Source: Flavobacterium tyrosinilyticum
GTDB lineage: Bacteria; Bacteroidota; Bacteroidia; Flavobacteriales; Flavobacteriaceae
Direction of reading: 5' to 3'
NCBI RefSeq assembly: GCF_023656565.1
Contig: NZ_JAMOKG010000003.1
Coordinates: forward strand, 992,001 to 1,056,000
Length of the DNA: 64,000 nucleotides
Part shown: positions 7,506 to 17,569 of the stretch, piece by piece
Position numbering within the stretch: position 1 is the first letter of the stretch
Layout: each line of letters begins with the position of its first letter
The notes under the pieces: model-generated
The model's database searches: none
The model's input: the letters and a program-made list of their open reading frames with translations, nothing else
What the model was told of the DNA's origin: nothing
Position numbers and translations under genes: made by a program

Positions 7506-10178
7506 TTAAATGTGTTTTACTTTTTGCTCAATTGGCAATGTTATAATAAAAATGGCTCCTTTATTAGCAATTCCTGTGGCTGTAATACTTCCGCCGTGAC
7601 GTTCGGCTATTTTTTTACAAAGCGATAAACCTAAACCAGTTCCTTCATAACGATCTTTAGAATTTAAACGTGTAAAAGTTTCAAAAATTCGTCCTGTTTG
7701 ATCAAGATCAAACCCAATTCCGTTATCTTCTACTGTAATTATCGCAATTCTGGTGCCTTCTTCAATTTGTTCTGTTGCTGTAATACGTATTTCTGGCGGA
7801 GTATCTTCTTTAGCAAATTTAATAGAATTATTAATAAGATTGTAAAACAGCTGATACAACAATACAGAAGCGCCTTCTATAACTGGAAGCTCTTCAAAAT
7901 AAATCGTGCCATTTGTATTTTGGAGCGCGATTTCAAGATCGGTCTCAATATTTTTAATAACTTCATTTAAATCGACTATTGTTGTTTTTTGCGAATCGGC
8001 ATTCATTTTCGAATACGCTAATACGCCATCAATCATATTAAACATACGATCTGCCGCAACATGAATTCGTTCAATATATTTTGATGAAGATTCGTCAAAT
8101 TGTCCTGCCATATGATCTTCTAGACGGCTTAAAAAAGTTTTTATCTTTCGAACCGGTTCTTTTAAATCATGCGATGCAACATGCGCAAACTGCTGTAAAT
8201 CGTCGTTAGATCTTTGCAATTCTTTAGTACGATCTTTTACCAAAATTTCAAGTTTTTCAGTAATCGACTTTTGTTCGTGAATATCTGTACAGGTACCAAA
8301 CCAATTGGTAATGATGCCTTCTTTATCTCTAATAGGAAGCGCTTTACTTAAAAACCAGCGGTATTCTCCCGTATTGGCATTTTTTAAACGAAATTCCGTC
8401 TGATAAGGAACTCCTGCATGAACACTTTCGTACCACATTTTTGACACTAAATAAACATCGTCTGCATGTAATTTTGAAATCCAGCTTGGATCTCCAAATT
8501 CATCTTCTATGTAACCTGTGTATTCGTACCAGCGGCTATTGTAATAATCAACAAAACCTTCTGAATTGGCAGTCCAAATAATTTGAGGGACCAAATCTGC
8601 AAGCTGTCTAAATCGTTCTCCACTTTCTGCAATAACGTTTTGAAGTTCTTTCTGCGAAGTAATATCACTCGATGCACCAAACCATTCTATAATCTTTTCT
8701 TGATCGTCTAATATCGGGACCACTCTAGAGAAAACCCATCTAACAGAATCGTCTTTATTTATAACCCTATGCTCCATTTCAAAAATGGATTTTTCTACTA
8801 TCGATTTAGAAATAAGATGAACAGCCATCTGCAAATCGCTAGCGTGAATAAATTTATCCAACCAATTGACACCACGTTCTCTTTGATTTGCCAAACGTCC
8901 GTCTCCTTCCAAATCTTGCATAATCATCCAATCGGCATCCATTCGATAAACCAAATCGGATGATGCGTTGACTAAAGCGCGGAAGCGGCTCTCACTCTCT
9001 TCCATTTTTTGGCGTGCTACAACTTGTTGCGTAACCTCAACTGCCACTTGTATCATTCCCGTTATTTCTCCATCTTCAATTAACGGACGATAAGCTAAAT
9101 TATAATAATAGTCTTTTAATTCGCCTGTACGATTGTGCGGCACCAAAACTTCACTTTGATCAAAAGGAATTCCTTCATTATACACCTTTAAAACTTGCTC
9201 CCAAACATATTGCCCTTCCAGTTCTGGCAAAACATCAATCAGTCGCATGCCAATAATTTCTTCTCCTCTACCAATCATTTGGAGCATATGCCTATTGATC
9301 TGCTCAATAATAAGATCATTGCCTTTAAGCACTAAAGTCGGAGCTGGCGTTTGGTGAATCATTTTTCGAAAACGATTCTCACTTTGCTGTAATTTTTCTT
9401 CGGCTTGTTTACTTTCTGTAATATCTCGCGTTGTTCCAGCAACAAGCTCTACTTCTCCATTTTCATTAAAAACGGGAACAAAAATATAATCGTAAATTCT
9501 TCTTCCCAATTCTGCGTGCGGAAAAGAAACTGTTCCTCGAATCGGTTTTTTCGTAGCGACTACAGTATCTATCTCTTGTTCATGCATTTCGGCATGCCAA
9601 TCTTCATAACCATTTTCAATTAATCTGCGTCCGATTGAGTCTTCTTCAGACTTGCCCCACATCGTCAATAAAGCTTTGTTGGCGTAAGTAAATTTATAAT
9701 CGAGACTAAATACGTAAACCAGATCAGGAGTTCCGTTTAGTATAGAATCATATAGCCTTTTTTGTTTTTCTGCATCAAGCAGTGCATTATTCAGAGCTGT
9801 TTCGGCATGTTTCTTTTCCGTGATATCTTCCATAGTTACCACCAAAACATCGTCTTGTTTTACAGCAGTAAATCTGAAACATTGTTTGTTGGTTTCTTCT
9901 CCATACCATTCCTCAAAATTGGTCGTAACTCCAGTTTCTGCCGTCTCAATAAAATGTTCTAAAATATTGGTTTCATTTATTTTAAAGAAAACCTTACTGA
10001 ATCGTTTTTCTCGATATTCTTTATCATCAATCCAATTGATGATATAAGTATTAAACAATAATATTGAAAAATCTTCTATTTTGCCTTTATTATCGTACAA
10101 AGACTTTAAAACTGCTATTCCATTTGGCGCAGAATTAAAGACAGTTTGAAAAAGGTCTAAATTATTTATTAGCTCCAT
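7506..10178 (-). CDS. Multi-PAS sensor histidine kinase
   Basis: 890 residues with no membrane segment, so a cytosolic sensor. Five to six PAS/PAC modules in series fill residues 1-640 (repeated GTTRDITESK, GSSDITSQK and GTCTDIHEQK ends). A DHp helix follows with AHVASHDLKEPVRKIK, phospho-acceptor His670. The HATPase domain has NLINNSIKFA (N box), VEDNGIGFD (G1) and GTGLGLSLCKKI (G2). The DHp sequence FAHVASHDLKEP is the type found in cyanobacterial and Bacteroidota bacteriophytochrome-like kinases, which often partner with single-domain regulators like the one just downstream. The signal cannot be told from sequence. A -7 element lies about 75 bp upstream. Confidence 0.93.
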   Translation of the reverse strand: MELINNLDLFQTVFNSAPNGIAVLKSLYDNKGKIEDFSILLFNTYIINWIDDKEYREKRFSKVFFKINETNILEHFIETAETGVTTNFEEWYGEETNKQCFRFTAVKQDDVLVVTMEDITEKKHAETALNNALLDAEKQKRLYDSILNGTPDLVYVFSLDYKFTYANKALLTMWGKSEEDSIGRRLIENGYEDWHAEMHEQEIDTVVATKKPIRGTVSFPHAELGRRIYDYIFVPVFNENGEVELVAGTTRDITESKQAEEKLQQSENRFRKMIHQTPAPTLVLKGNDLIIEQINRHMLQMIGRGEEIIGMRLIDVLPELEGQYVWEQVLKVYNEGIPFDQSEVLVPHNRTGELKDYYYNLAYRPLIEDGEITGMIQVAVEVTQQVVARQKMEESESRFRALVNASSDLVYRMDADWMIMQDLEGDGRLANQRERGVNWLDKFIHASDLQMAVHLISKSIVEKSIFEMEHRVINKDDSVRWVFSRVVPILDDQEKIIEWFGASSDITSQKELQNVIAESGERFRQLADLVPQIIWTANSEGFVDYYNSRWYEYTGYIEDEFGDPSWISKLHADDVYLVSKMWYESVHAGVPYQTEFRLKNANTGEYRWFLSKALPIRDKEGIITNWFGTCTDIHEQKSITEKLEILVKDRTKELQRSNDDLQQFAHVASHDLKEPVRKIKTFLSRLEDHMAGQFDESSSKYIERIHVAADRMFNMIDGVLAYSKMNADSQKTTIVDLNEVIKNIETDLEIALQNTNGTIYFEELPVIEGASVLLYQLFYNLINNSIKFAKEDTPPEIRITATEQIEEGTRIAIITVEDNGIGFDLDQTGRIFETFTRLNSKDRYEGTGLGLSLCKKIAERHGGSITATGIANKGAIFIITLPIEQKVKHI

Positions 10179-10251
10179 TATCGTACTAAATAAAGGTAAT
10201 TCGTAAAGTTGTTTAATATAAAAAAGGCATTTAAACGGTTAAATCCTTTCT

Positions 10252-10259
10252 CAAATATA
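10252..10259 (-). promoter_or_regulatory. -7 element of the kinase-regulator operon
   Basis: TATATTTG on the minus strand, an exact TAnnTTTG match, about 75 bp before the kinase start codon. Confidence 0.55.
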
Positions 10260-10318
10260 GATAAAAACGTTTTTATTTTTAACATTCGTTCAATTCTTTT
10301 ATCTGATTCTAAAATCAA

Positions 10319-10347
10319 AAAAGCTGAATCATTAAGATTCAGCTTTC
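10319..10347 (-). terminator. Terminator after the small lipoprotein gene
   Basis: AAGCTGAATC (10321-10330) and GATTCAGCTT (10336-10345) form a 10-bp stem with a 5-nt loop. On the minus strand a T run follows. It lies about 25 bp past the lipoprotein stop codon. Confidence 0.8.
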
Positions 10348-10368
10348 TACTATTTTTTTGCCCAATAA

Positions 10369-10572
10369 TTATTTCGTAATTGTATCGGCTTTAACTGTTA
10401 CCGTTGTATCCATATTAATTGTATCAACTTCTGGTCCAACTGTATCAATGGTGTTTTGAATAGAATCATTTTCGTATGAATCTATTGTTGTGCTTTCGTT
10501 CTTTTTACAAGAAAATGCTAATCCTGTTAGAAGAATTAAGAAAGCAACTTTTATTTTTATTTGCTTTTTCAT
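10369..10572 (-). CDS. Small Thr/Asp-rich lipoprotein of unknown function
   Basis: 67 residues: MKKQIKIKVAFLILLTGLAFSC is a type II signal peptide with lipobox LAFSC (Cys22). The mature 45 residues are acidic and rich in Thr, Asp and Val (DTVGPEVDTINMDTTVTVKAD) and look unstructured. Small lipoproteins of this type are common in Flavobacterium. It has its own terminator and no operon partner. Confidence 0.7.
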   Translation of the reverse strand: MKKQIKIKVAFLILLTGLAFSCKKNESTTIDSYENDSIQNTIDTVGPEVDTINMDTTVTVKADTITK

Positions 10573-10704
10573 AATCCTATATTTTTAAATAAATATTTCC
10601 TTCTTTAATATTATAAAACTACTCCTTTTAAACTTTACTATCTTTACACAATTTCATTCACTTTTTACATAACAAGACTTTCATTTTCAGATAATTACCA
10701 ATAA

Positions 10705-10729
10705 AAAGAGCGGAAAATTTCCGCTCTTT
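10705..10729 (-). terminator. Terminator after the 86-residue protein gene
   Basis: AAAGAGCGGAAA (10705-10716) and TTTCCGCTCTTT (10718-10729) form a stem of up to 12 bp with A/T flanks. It starts 10 bp past the stop codon. Confidence 0.75.
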
Positions 10730-10739
10730 CTATTATCCT

Positions 10740-11000
10740 TTAGTCTGTCTTTGTTGCTTCATTTTCAGCAATATCTCTGTTGAAATTATTTTTATGCCTA
10801 AGTTCTTCGTAATCGGCATCATCTCCCCAATCTCCCGTATTTTGTTGGTGCATAGGATTATCTGTTTCGTTTAGGTGTTCCTGCTTATTGTCATCATTCG
10901 GAAAATACATCTGATATCCTAAAATAGGATCCCAATTGGTTTCTTGCGTACGATCAATTCCATCTTGGAATAAATCGTTTTTTTCATCTCTTGTATCCAT
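10740..11000 (-). CDS. Small hydrophilic protein of unknown function
   Basis: 86 residues, very acidic and polar, with no signal peptide or membrane helix. Contains NWDPILGYQMYFPNDD and a tail rich in Asn, Asp and Glu. I do not recognise the family. The low hydrophobicity suggests a disordered cytosolic protein, and small proteins of this composition in Flavobacterium are often stress-related, but that is only a guess. It is transcribed alone, with a terminator right behind it. Confidence 0.6.
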   Translation of the reverse strand: MDTRDEKNDLFQDGIDRTQETNWDPILGYQMYFPNDDNKQEHLNETDNPMHQQNTGDWGDDADYEELRHKNNFNRDIAENEATKTD

Positions 11001-11274
11001 TTCTAATTCTTTTTATACCATCAAAAACTGAAAGTATGATTATTACTTTGTTTTCCTACATTCGTAAAATTCAGCAAAATAGACCGGTTTTTGTTACATT
11101 ATTTTGATGAAAGTTTACATGATTCTCTTATCACATTTTAAATTTCACTTGGCTTGATTTTCCTTTTGTAAAATAAAACTTATTTTTTTGTTTTTTAGTT
11201 TGATTATTCAATTCGTAAGTATTTTCTTTGTACAAAACCAAAGACATATTAAACTTATAAATAACCTAAAAAGT

Positions 11275-12987
11275 ATGCCCAAAAAAATACAACCGCTATT
11301 TTATACTTTATTATTCATTTTTGTAATTCTTGTAAGCTGTAAATCAACAAAAACTCCAAACAATCTTAATCAAACCCTCTTAGAAAGTCCTAATCTTACC
11401 GTAAAACAGACATGGCAGTTTAAAGATTTTCAAAAAGATAGTATTCCAGGAATCTCTCTTGAGAAATGGTATCTTCAAAACAAAAAGAAACCCAAAAACA
11501 AAAATCTTATTATCGCGGTAATTGATACGCAAATCGATTTAAAACACGAAGATTTACAAGGTATTATATGGACAAATACCAAAGAAATCCCTAATAATGG
11601 TATTGATGATGATCATAATGGGTACATAGACGATATTAATGGATGGAGTTTCACAGGAACTAAAAGTGGCGCGTATGTGGTCTGGAACAGATATGAATAT
11701 GTGCGTATAGTAGAAAAATGGGAACCACTTTTTAAAGGTAAAAGCGAATCTGAAATTGAGGCTGAGGATATTTATAAATTTAAAGAATACCAGCGCGCAC
11801 TAAAAACCTTTAAAGAAAAAAATGAATATTATGGCAATTGGCATCAATCACTACAGTACCGCGTAGCAATGTTTCCACTTGTAAAAGATACATTAAAATA
11901 CTTTTTCCCAAAGGAAGATTATACATATAAACAACTTGACAGCATGTATAAAAAGTATAAGATTAATGATAAAACTTATCGTCAGATGCGTAAGGACAAG
12001 GACACAGATTTAGGTGCCCTTATAAAATATATGATGGTAGGTATTGAATCTGGCGAAAAAAAACTTGAAGATATAAAAGATAAAGAAATACAGTTAGATT
12101 CTGTTCTGAACAAAAATCTAAATTTGAATTATAATGAAAGATTATCTATTGCTGATAACCCTGAAATCTTAGAAAAAGGATATGGCAATAATAAAATTAG
12201 CAATACCATCGAAGGAATTAGACCTATTCAGGATCACAATACTATGGTTTCTGGTCTTTTGTCTGCCAATAGATACAACAATAAGGGAATAAAAGGAATG
12301 ACCGAAGCCAAGATTATGCCTATAAATATTTCTCCTTCTGGTGATGAACACGATAAAGACATAGCAATGGCCATTCGATATGCTGTAGATAACGGAGCAA
12401 AAGTTATTAATATGTCCTTTGGAAAAGAGTTTTCGATGCATCGTGATTGGGTAATTGATGCTTTTAAATATGCTGAAAAACATAATGTTCTTCTTGTACA
12501 CAGTAGTGGAAATGATGCAGAAGACGTAGACCAAAACATTTCTTTTCCTAATGATTTAGATTATGATGAAAAAACAGAAATAAGTAATAATTTTATTAAT
12601 GTTGGATCTATAACCCAAAAATTTGGAGCGACACTGGTTTCTGATTTTTCAAATTACGGAAAGCAAAATGTAGATTTATTTGCACCTGGAGAAGATATTT
12701 ATACAACTGGCTCAGAAAATAGATATAAATTTGAATCTGGCACTTCTTTTGCCGCCCCTATGGTTTCTGGAACAGCGGCATTAATTTGGACTTACTATCC
12801 TAAGCTTTCTGTAAAACAAGTAAAACAAATTATTTTAGATTCTGGAACTCCCTATAATATTGAGGTTATTCTTCCTGGAACTACAGACAAAAAAGTTCCT
12901 TTTTCAGAATTATCCAAAACTGGAAAAGTCCTAAATCTTTACGATGCCATGCAACTCGCAGAAAGAATAAACAAACAAAATAAATAA
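11275..12987 (+). CDS. Subtilase (S8 family) serine peptidase, lipoprotein
   Basis: Start at 11275 (MPKKIQPLFYTLLFIFVILVSC) gives a type II signal peptide with Cys22 as lipid site. The longer frame from 11188 would place extra residues ahead of it. 570 residues. Catalytic triad: Asp84 (AVIDTQIDLKHEDL), His321 (DHNTMVSGLL), Ser491 (SGTSFAAPMVSG). About 235 residues separate Asp and His, against about 30-40 in subtilisin. The insert is Lys/Glu/Tyr-rich and helical, as seen in a Bacteroidota group of outer-membrane-anchored S8 peptidases. The role is likely general proteolysis outside the inner membrane. It is monocistronic. Confidence 0.92.
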   Translation: MPKKIQPLFYTLLFIFVILVSCKSTKTPNNLNQTLLESPNLTVKQTWQFKDFQKDSIPGISLEKWYLQNKKKPKNKNLIIAVIDTQIDLKHEDLQGIIWTNTKEIPNNGIDDDHNGYIDDINGWSFTGTKSGAYVVWNRYEYVRIVEKWEPLFKGKSESEIEAEDIYKFKEYQRALKTFKEKNEYYGNWHQSLQYRVAMFPLVKDTLKYFFPKEDYTYKQLDSMYKKYKINDKTYRQMRKDKDTDLGALIKYMMVGIESGEKKLEDIKDKEIQLDSVLNKNLNLNYNERLSIADNPEILEKGYGNNKISNTIEGIRPIQDHNTMVSGLLSANRYNNKGIKGMTEAKIMPINISPSGDEHDKDIAMAIRYAVDNGAKVINMSFGKEFSMHRDWVIDAFKYAEKHNVLLVHSSGNDAEDVDQNISFPNDLDYDEKTEISNNFINVGSITQKFGATLVSDFSNYGKQNVDLFAPGEDIYTTGSENRYKFESGTSFAAPMVSGTAALIWTYYPKLSVKQVKQIILDSGTPYNIEVILPGTTDKKVPFSELSKTGKVLNLYDAMQLAERINKQNK

Positions 12988-13060
12988 AGATTGGAGCATA
13001 AATCAAGTATAGAAAATTCTAAGAATAATAATTACCTTTAAAATTCTATAAAATTGATTT

Positions 13061-13891
13061 ATGACTGAGATTTTCAAAATGTTTAAAATTACAACTGCCG
13101 AATCTGAAAAAATTATGCAATCGGTAAACGAACCTCATGCGCATGATTTTGAAGAACTTATTATTGGAAATAAAGGTCAGCTGGAACATTTTATAGATTT
13201 TCAATCCAAATTAATAGAAGCGCCTTTTATCAGTTTTGTCACTCAAGGAAAAATTCATCGCGCAAAACCTCTTGTAAAAGATGGCGATTGCGATATGTGG
13301 GTTTTGCGATTCAAAAGTGAATTTATTGCCGAAACCACTTTTAGTCTTTATGCTTCCTTTCATGACAAGGCAAATATTAGTTTGCAGAGCAATCAGTGTT
13401 TTGAAAAACTAGATACGATCTGCAAAATTATTTTTGATGAATACCAACAAGAAGCTCCTGATCTTGCTGTTATCAAATCATTATTAGGCGCACTTTTTAC
13501 AATTATTGAATCGGAAAGACGCAAATTGAATTTGAATAATGATGAATCGAAAAAAATTCAAAGTTCAACTTTTAAAAACTTTCTGAGATTATTAGAAGAG
13601 CATTATAAAGAATCGAAAGACGTTAATTTCTATGCAGAAAAACTTTTTATGACTTCGCGCAACTTAAATATTATCTGCCAAAATATTTTACAGCAAAGCG
13701 TTTCGGAAATTATTGAAACCCGAAAATTGACTGAAGCCAAAAACTTATTAATGACCACAGATAAAAACATTGCCGAAATAGGTTACGAACTCGGTTTTAA
13801 TGAAAAAACATATTTTACACACGCTTTCAAACGAAAAGCAGGAATGACTCCAACCGAATTTAGAGAAGAAATGAAGAAGCTTCTTTCTTAA
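13061..13891 (+). CDS. AraC-family transcriptional regulator
   Basis: 276 residues: an N-terminal cupin-like ligand domain (NEPHAHDFEELIIG at the start) and a C-terminal HTH_18 domain with ITETRKLTEAKNLL-type first helix and the conserved NIAEIGYELGFNEKTYFTHAFKRKAGMTPTEFR pattern. It precedes the dioxygenase-like gene by 102 bp on the same strand and may control it and the following esterase. Confidence 0.92.
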   Translation: MTEIFKMFKITTAESEKIMQSVNEPHAHDFEELIIGNKGQLEHFIDFQSKLIEAPFISFVTQGKIHRAKPLVKDGDCDMWVLRFKSEFIAETTFSLYASFHDKANISLQSNQCFEKLDTICKIIFDEYQQEAPDLAVIKSLLGALFTIIESERRKLNLNNDESKKIQSSTFKNFLRLLEEHYKESKDVNFYAEKLFMTSRNLNIICQNILQQSVSEIIETRKLTEAKNLLMTTDKNIAEIGYELGFNEKTYFTHAFKRKAGMTPTEFREEMKKLLS

Positions 13892-13993
13892 AAACACAAC
13901 CTTTCTTCCGAAAATCGTTACCTCGTTGGTTGTAATTAAATGCAACTTTGTATCACAAATAAAAGATACTTTTTAAGCAATTAATTATAAAAA

Positions 13994-14884
13994 ATGAATC
14001 GTAAAGATTTTCTAAAAACCATGGCAATTTTACCTATCGGAGCTGCAGCAATGAAACTCAGCTCACTCAAAACGGCCGTAGATACTTTTGGCCCAACAGA
14101 ACGAATGCCGGTTCTTTTTCTTGGACACGGAAATCCGATGAATGCATTGGCAGATAATAATTTCACGCAAGGTTTTCAGCAAGTGGCCAAAACATTGCCA
14201 AAGCCAAGAGCCATACTTTGTATTTCGGCGCATTGGGAAACCAAAGGAACTTTTGTAACCGCAATGCAAAAACCACCCACTATTCATGATTTTGGAGGTT
14301 TTCCTCAGGCACTTTTCGATGTGCAATATCCTGCGCCTGGAAGTCCAGAATTGGCTTTGGAAACACAAAAACTGATTACTTCAACTTCAGTTGGTTTAGA
14401 CAACAGCTGGGGATTGGACCACGGATGCTGGACGGTGGTAAAATTTCTTTATCCAAACGCCGATATTCCAGTTATCGAAATGAGCATTGATTATACGCAA
14501 CCTGCCTCATATCATTATGAATTGGGAAAAGAATTGGCAGCTTTACGCCGAAAAGGTGTTCTTATTGTCGGAAGCGGAAATACAGTTCACAACTTACGTC
14601 TAGCGGCATGGGACAAAATGATGGTTCCTGGTTACGCCTTTGAATGGGCGCATATTGCAAATGAAAAAATGAAAAGCATGATTTTGAACAATGACCATAA
14701 ATCGCTTATTCAGTTTGATAAACAAGGAAGAGAATTTGAATTGGCGGTTCCAACACCAGAACATTATCTGCCGTTATTGTACATTTTATCACTTCAAGAA
14801 AAAGATGAAAAAGCAACCGTTTTCAATGACGAACTTGTTGCGGGATCACTCAATATGATGTCTGTAAAAATAGACAAAGCATGA
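13994..14884 (+). CDS. ygiD: LigB-type extradiol dioxygenase (YgiD/DODA-like)
   Basis: 296 residues. After an N-terminal signal-like stretch (MNRKDFLKTMAILPIGAAAM, reminiscent of a Tat signal but lacking the twin arginine) the protein matches the 4,5-DOPA extradiol dioxygenase family: PVLFLGHGNPMNA, CISAHWETKG, DHGCWTVVKFLYP and VGSGNTVHNL, with His residues positioned to bind the metal. The family opens catechol rings; the physiological substrate in most bacteria is unknown. Its stop codon overlaps the next start (ATGA), so it is translationally coupled to the esterase. The export signal is unusual for E. coli YgiD, which is cytosolic. Confidence 0.88.
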   Translation: MNRKDFLKTMAILPIGAAAMKLSSLKTAVDTFGPTERMPVLFLGHGNPMNALADNNFTQGFQQVAKTLPKPRAILCISAHWETKGTFVTAMQKPPTIHDFGGFPQALFDVQYPAPGSPELALETQKLITSTSVGLDNSWGLDHGCWTVVKFLYPNADIPVIEMSIDYTQPASYHYELGKELAALRRKGVLIVGSGNTVHNLRLAAWDKMMVPGYAFEWAHIANEKMKSMILNNDHKSLIQFDKQGREFELAVPTPEHYLPLLYILSLQEKDEKATVFNDELVAGSLNMMSVKIDKA

Positions 14885-15618
14885 GTATAAAAAAGCCTTT
14901 TTGGATAGCATTTGCTGTTCTTATTATCCTATCCATTTTCAGTTTTACGATTATGAATTCAACAAAAGAAAAAACTAAACTGCATTATTTAATTAGAGAA
15001 CCTAAAATAAAAACAGCAAATCCGCCTTTGGTGATTTTGCTTCATGGTGTTGGCGGAAACGAACAAAATCTTTTTTCGTTTGCTCCCGAATTGCCAGATA
15101 ATTTTGTGGTGGTTTCTGCACGCGGACCATTGACTTTTGGTCCAAATAGTTTCGCTTGGTTTCAGGTGGATTTTTCTACTGGAAAACCTCAAATAAATGC
15201 TGAACAGGCAGAAAATTCAAGATTAATGCTGATTGATTTTATTAATGATTTAAAATCTCAAATCAACTTTAACCCAGATGAAGTTTATTTAATGGGATTT
15301 AGCCAAGGCGGAATTATGAGTTACAGCGTTGCGCTTACTGCTCCAGAAAAAGTAAAGGGAATTGCTGTAATGAGCGGAAGACTGTTGCCCGAAATAAAAC
15401 CGTTTATGGCAGATGAAAAACGTCTTGACAATCTTAAAATTTTCATTTCTCACGGAAAACAAGATGCCGTTTTAAATTATCAATATGCCGTCGATGCGAC
15501 TGATTTTCTAAAAACAAAAAACTTAAACCCAAATTTTCATTCTTATGAAGAAGGCCATACTGTAAATAAACAGATGGTTGATGATGTCAATCTTTGGTTA
15601 AAGAAGAATAGCCTTTAA
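14881..15618 (+). CDS. Phospholipase/carboxylesterase-type alpha/beta hydrolase
   Basis: 245 residues. One N-terminal hydrophobic segment (about 8-25) acts as signal or anchor. The alpha/beta-hydrolase core has LLHGVGGNEQNLFSF (oxyanion region), GFSQGGIMS (nucleophile Ser), and late Asp and His in GKQDAVLNYQ and EEGHTVN. This is the YpfH/carboxylesterase 2 type that cleaves short acyl esters. The 4-bp overlap with the dioxygenase gene indicates one operon, closed by a strong terminator. Confidence 0.9.
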   Translation: MSIKKPFWIAFAVLIILSIFSFTIMNSTKEKTKLHYLIREPKIKTANPPLVILLHGVGGNEQNLFSFAPELPDNFVVVSARGPLTFGPNSFAWFQVDFSTGKPQINAEQAENSRLMLIDFINDLKSQINFNPDEVYLMGFSQGGIMSYSVALTAPEKVKGIAVMSGRLLPEIKPFMADEKRLDNLKIFISHGKQDAVLNYQYAVDATDFLKTKNLNPNFHSYEEGHTVNKQMVDDVNLWLKKNSL

Positions 15619-15621
15619 TAA

Positions 15622-15655
15622 AAAAAGCCTGTAAAGTAATATTTACAGGCTTTTT
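15622..15655. terminator. Bidirectional terminator between esterase and TonB receptor genes
   Basis: AAAAAGCCTGTAAA and TTTACAGGCTTTTT enclose a 6-nt loop. A/T tails on both sides let it serve the convergent genes on both strands. Confidence 0.9.
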
Positions 15656-15685
15656 ACAAAAATCTAATTTCCTAAATCAAGTAAT

Positions 15686-17548
15686 TTAAAAAGTAACTAA
15701 TTTCACTCCCAATGTAAACCATCTAGAAGGCAGCGGCACCGCTCCTACTTCATAATACGTTGCATTGAAAATATTTTGTCCATCTAAAAAGATCGTGAAT
15801 TTATTAATTGACTGACTTACTCTAAAATCATTTACCCAGTAAGAAGGTCCTGTAATTCTTTCGTTAAAACGAGTTGCAAACATCACAGATAAGTTTTTAA
15901 ACTGATAATCTATCGTGTTGGTAATTTGATGCTTTAATGAAGAAATGGAATACTTCGAGTACGTTTCTGTACGCGCTGTTTTAAATTCAGAATCTAAATA
16001 GGTGTATCCTAAAAGAATGTTCAATCTAGAATCTTTAGAGAAATCGAATCTATAAGTTCCACGCAAATTGATACCGTTGGTATTCAAATCTCCTGTGTTT
16101 TGACTTTGCCACGGCTGCGTCGTAAGATTACGCATCCAATCGATATAGTTGTCTATTTTTCTGTAGAAATAATTCGCATTAAAGCTCAAAGCTCTTTTGT
16201 TGTATTTAAATCCGATTTCGCTCTGAAACGCGTTTTCTGAATCTAATTCTGGATTTCCGATATTTCCTGTCTGTTTCAAGTATAAATCGGTAAACGAAGG
16301 AATTCTTTGGCTTGTTCCCACATTTCCAATAATTTTAAATGCATCTGTAATGGCATAACTAGCGTCAATTCCTGGGTAAATCTGCCATTTGTAATCTGAA
16401 TTATAGTTTAAATATGTTCCAATATTTACATCTAGTTTTTCAGTAAAACTCGTTCTGTATTCAGCATACAATCCAACATTTTCGCGATCGTGATCTCCAA
16501 TGTTTGAAGAGTGAATGTTTTCGTTTCTAAATTCAGCTCCAAAGCCAATTTCTCCTTTAGATAATTTAACGGTAGAGTTCAATTCTCCCGCAATTGAATT
16601 GGTATAATGCTGACTTCTTCCAACAGCCAGATTTGAGTTTCCTAAATAACGGTAATCATCATAATTGTATCTGTAAGTCACTCTCGGCATAATTTTCCAA
16701 CTGTCCGTAATTTGATGATTGGACTGAATGTTGGCAAATGTAGTCTGAACAATTTCGGTTGAGTTTTTATCTCCAGGCGCTGCGTAAAATCCGTTTGCAC
16801 CAAATCCGTTATTGATATAACCTGCAGAACCTAAAATTTCGTTTTTATCATTGATTTGAACATTTCCTTGATAGAAAATTTTGTTGTTTTCGAATGCGGT
16901 ATTGTAACGGTAACCGTTGCTTTTATCGTGCGAAGCGAAGATTAAATGCTGTTGTTTTTCTTTACCTAAAACAGCTCCTGCTTGAATTCCTGTTCCGTAA
17001 AAAGTATCGTCTGTATCTTGCGTATCTTTTTCAAAATTAGAACCTGCATAAGTGCTTACCATAAAACCAGAATCGGTTGGCTTTTTAGTAATAATATTAA
17101 TTGCTCCCGTTAAACTGTTAATTCCGTAAATTCTCGCAGCTGGACCACGAACGACTTCGATTCTTTCAATTGCTTCAACCGGAAGAGGAAGATTCAACAT
17201 ATTATGGGCAGTTTGCGAGTCGATTACTTTTGCTCCGTTTAGCAAAACAACAGTTTGCTCAAAACTTCCACCGTCAACACTAATGTCGGCTTGAGTTCCA
17301 AATGGCCCTCTTTGTCTGATGTCTACTCCGTTGGCATATTGCAATACTTCTTGCAATGTTCTTCCTGGCAATTTTTTAATGGTTTCGCTTGAGATAACAT
17401 ATACATTTCTATTTTGTTTAGAAATGGGTGTATTAAAACGGCCTTCATTAATAATAACTTCATCCATTTGGTTGATGGAATCGTTCTTTGTCTGTGCGTA
17501 AAAATTGGTACAAATTACTGTAAAGACAGCAAAATAGATTTTTTTCAT
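15686..17548 (-). CDS. TonB-dependent receptor (BtuB-like)
   Basis: 620 residues with a signal peptide (MKKIYFAVFTVICTNFYAQ). The plug domain has DEVIINEGRF, TLQEVLQYANGVDIRQRG, SVDGGSFEQTVVLLNG and IERIEVVRGPAARIYG. A 22-strand barrel follows, ending in aromatic F as is usual. It belongs to the compact cobalamin/siderophore receptor type without a SusD partner or carboxypeptidase-like domain. Its upstream region carries a 45-bp element that also overlaps the start of the MocR-type regulator gene at 44 kb, so that regulator may control this receptor. MocR proteins carry PLP, so a vitamin or amino-acid link is conceivable. Confidence 0.9.
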   Translation of the reverse strand: MKKIYFAVFTVICTNFYAQTKNDSINQMDEVIINEGRFNTPISKQNRNVYVISSETIKKLPGRTLQEVLQYANGVDIRQRGPFGTQADISVDGGSFEQTVVLLNGAKVIDSQTAHNMLNLPLPVEAIERIEVVRGPAARIYGINSLTGAINIITKKPTDSGFMVSTYAGSNFEKDTQDTDDTFYGTGIQAGAVLGKEKQQHLIFASHDKSNGYRYNTAFENNKIFYQGNVQINDKNEILGSAGYINNGFGANGFYAAPGDKNSTEIVQTTFANIQSNHQITDSWKIMPRVTYRYNYDDYRYLGNSNLAVGRSQHYTNSIAGELNSTVKLSKGEIGFGAEFRNENIHSSNIGDHDRENVGLYAEYRTSFTEKLDVNIGTYLNYNSDYKWQIYPGIDASYAITDAFKIIGNVGTSQRIPSFTDLYLKQTGNIGNPELDSENAFQSEIGFKYNKRALSFNANYFYRKIDNYIDWMRNLTTQPWQSQNTGDLNTNGINLRGTYRFDFSKDSRLNILLGYTYLDSEFKTARTETYSKYSISSLKHQITNTIDYQFKNLSVMFATRFNERITGPSYWVNDFRVSQSINKFTIFLDGQNIFNATYYEVGAVPLPSRWFTLGVKLVTF

Positions 17549-17569
17549 TTTGGTTTACTATTTTTTTGG

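Noticed and set aside
12169..12539. Two overlapping minus-strand frames of 101 and 121 codons
   Set aside because: They lie inside the subtilase gene, whose catalytic motifs are intact in the other strand.
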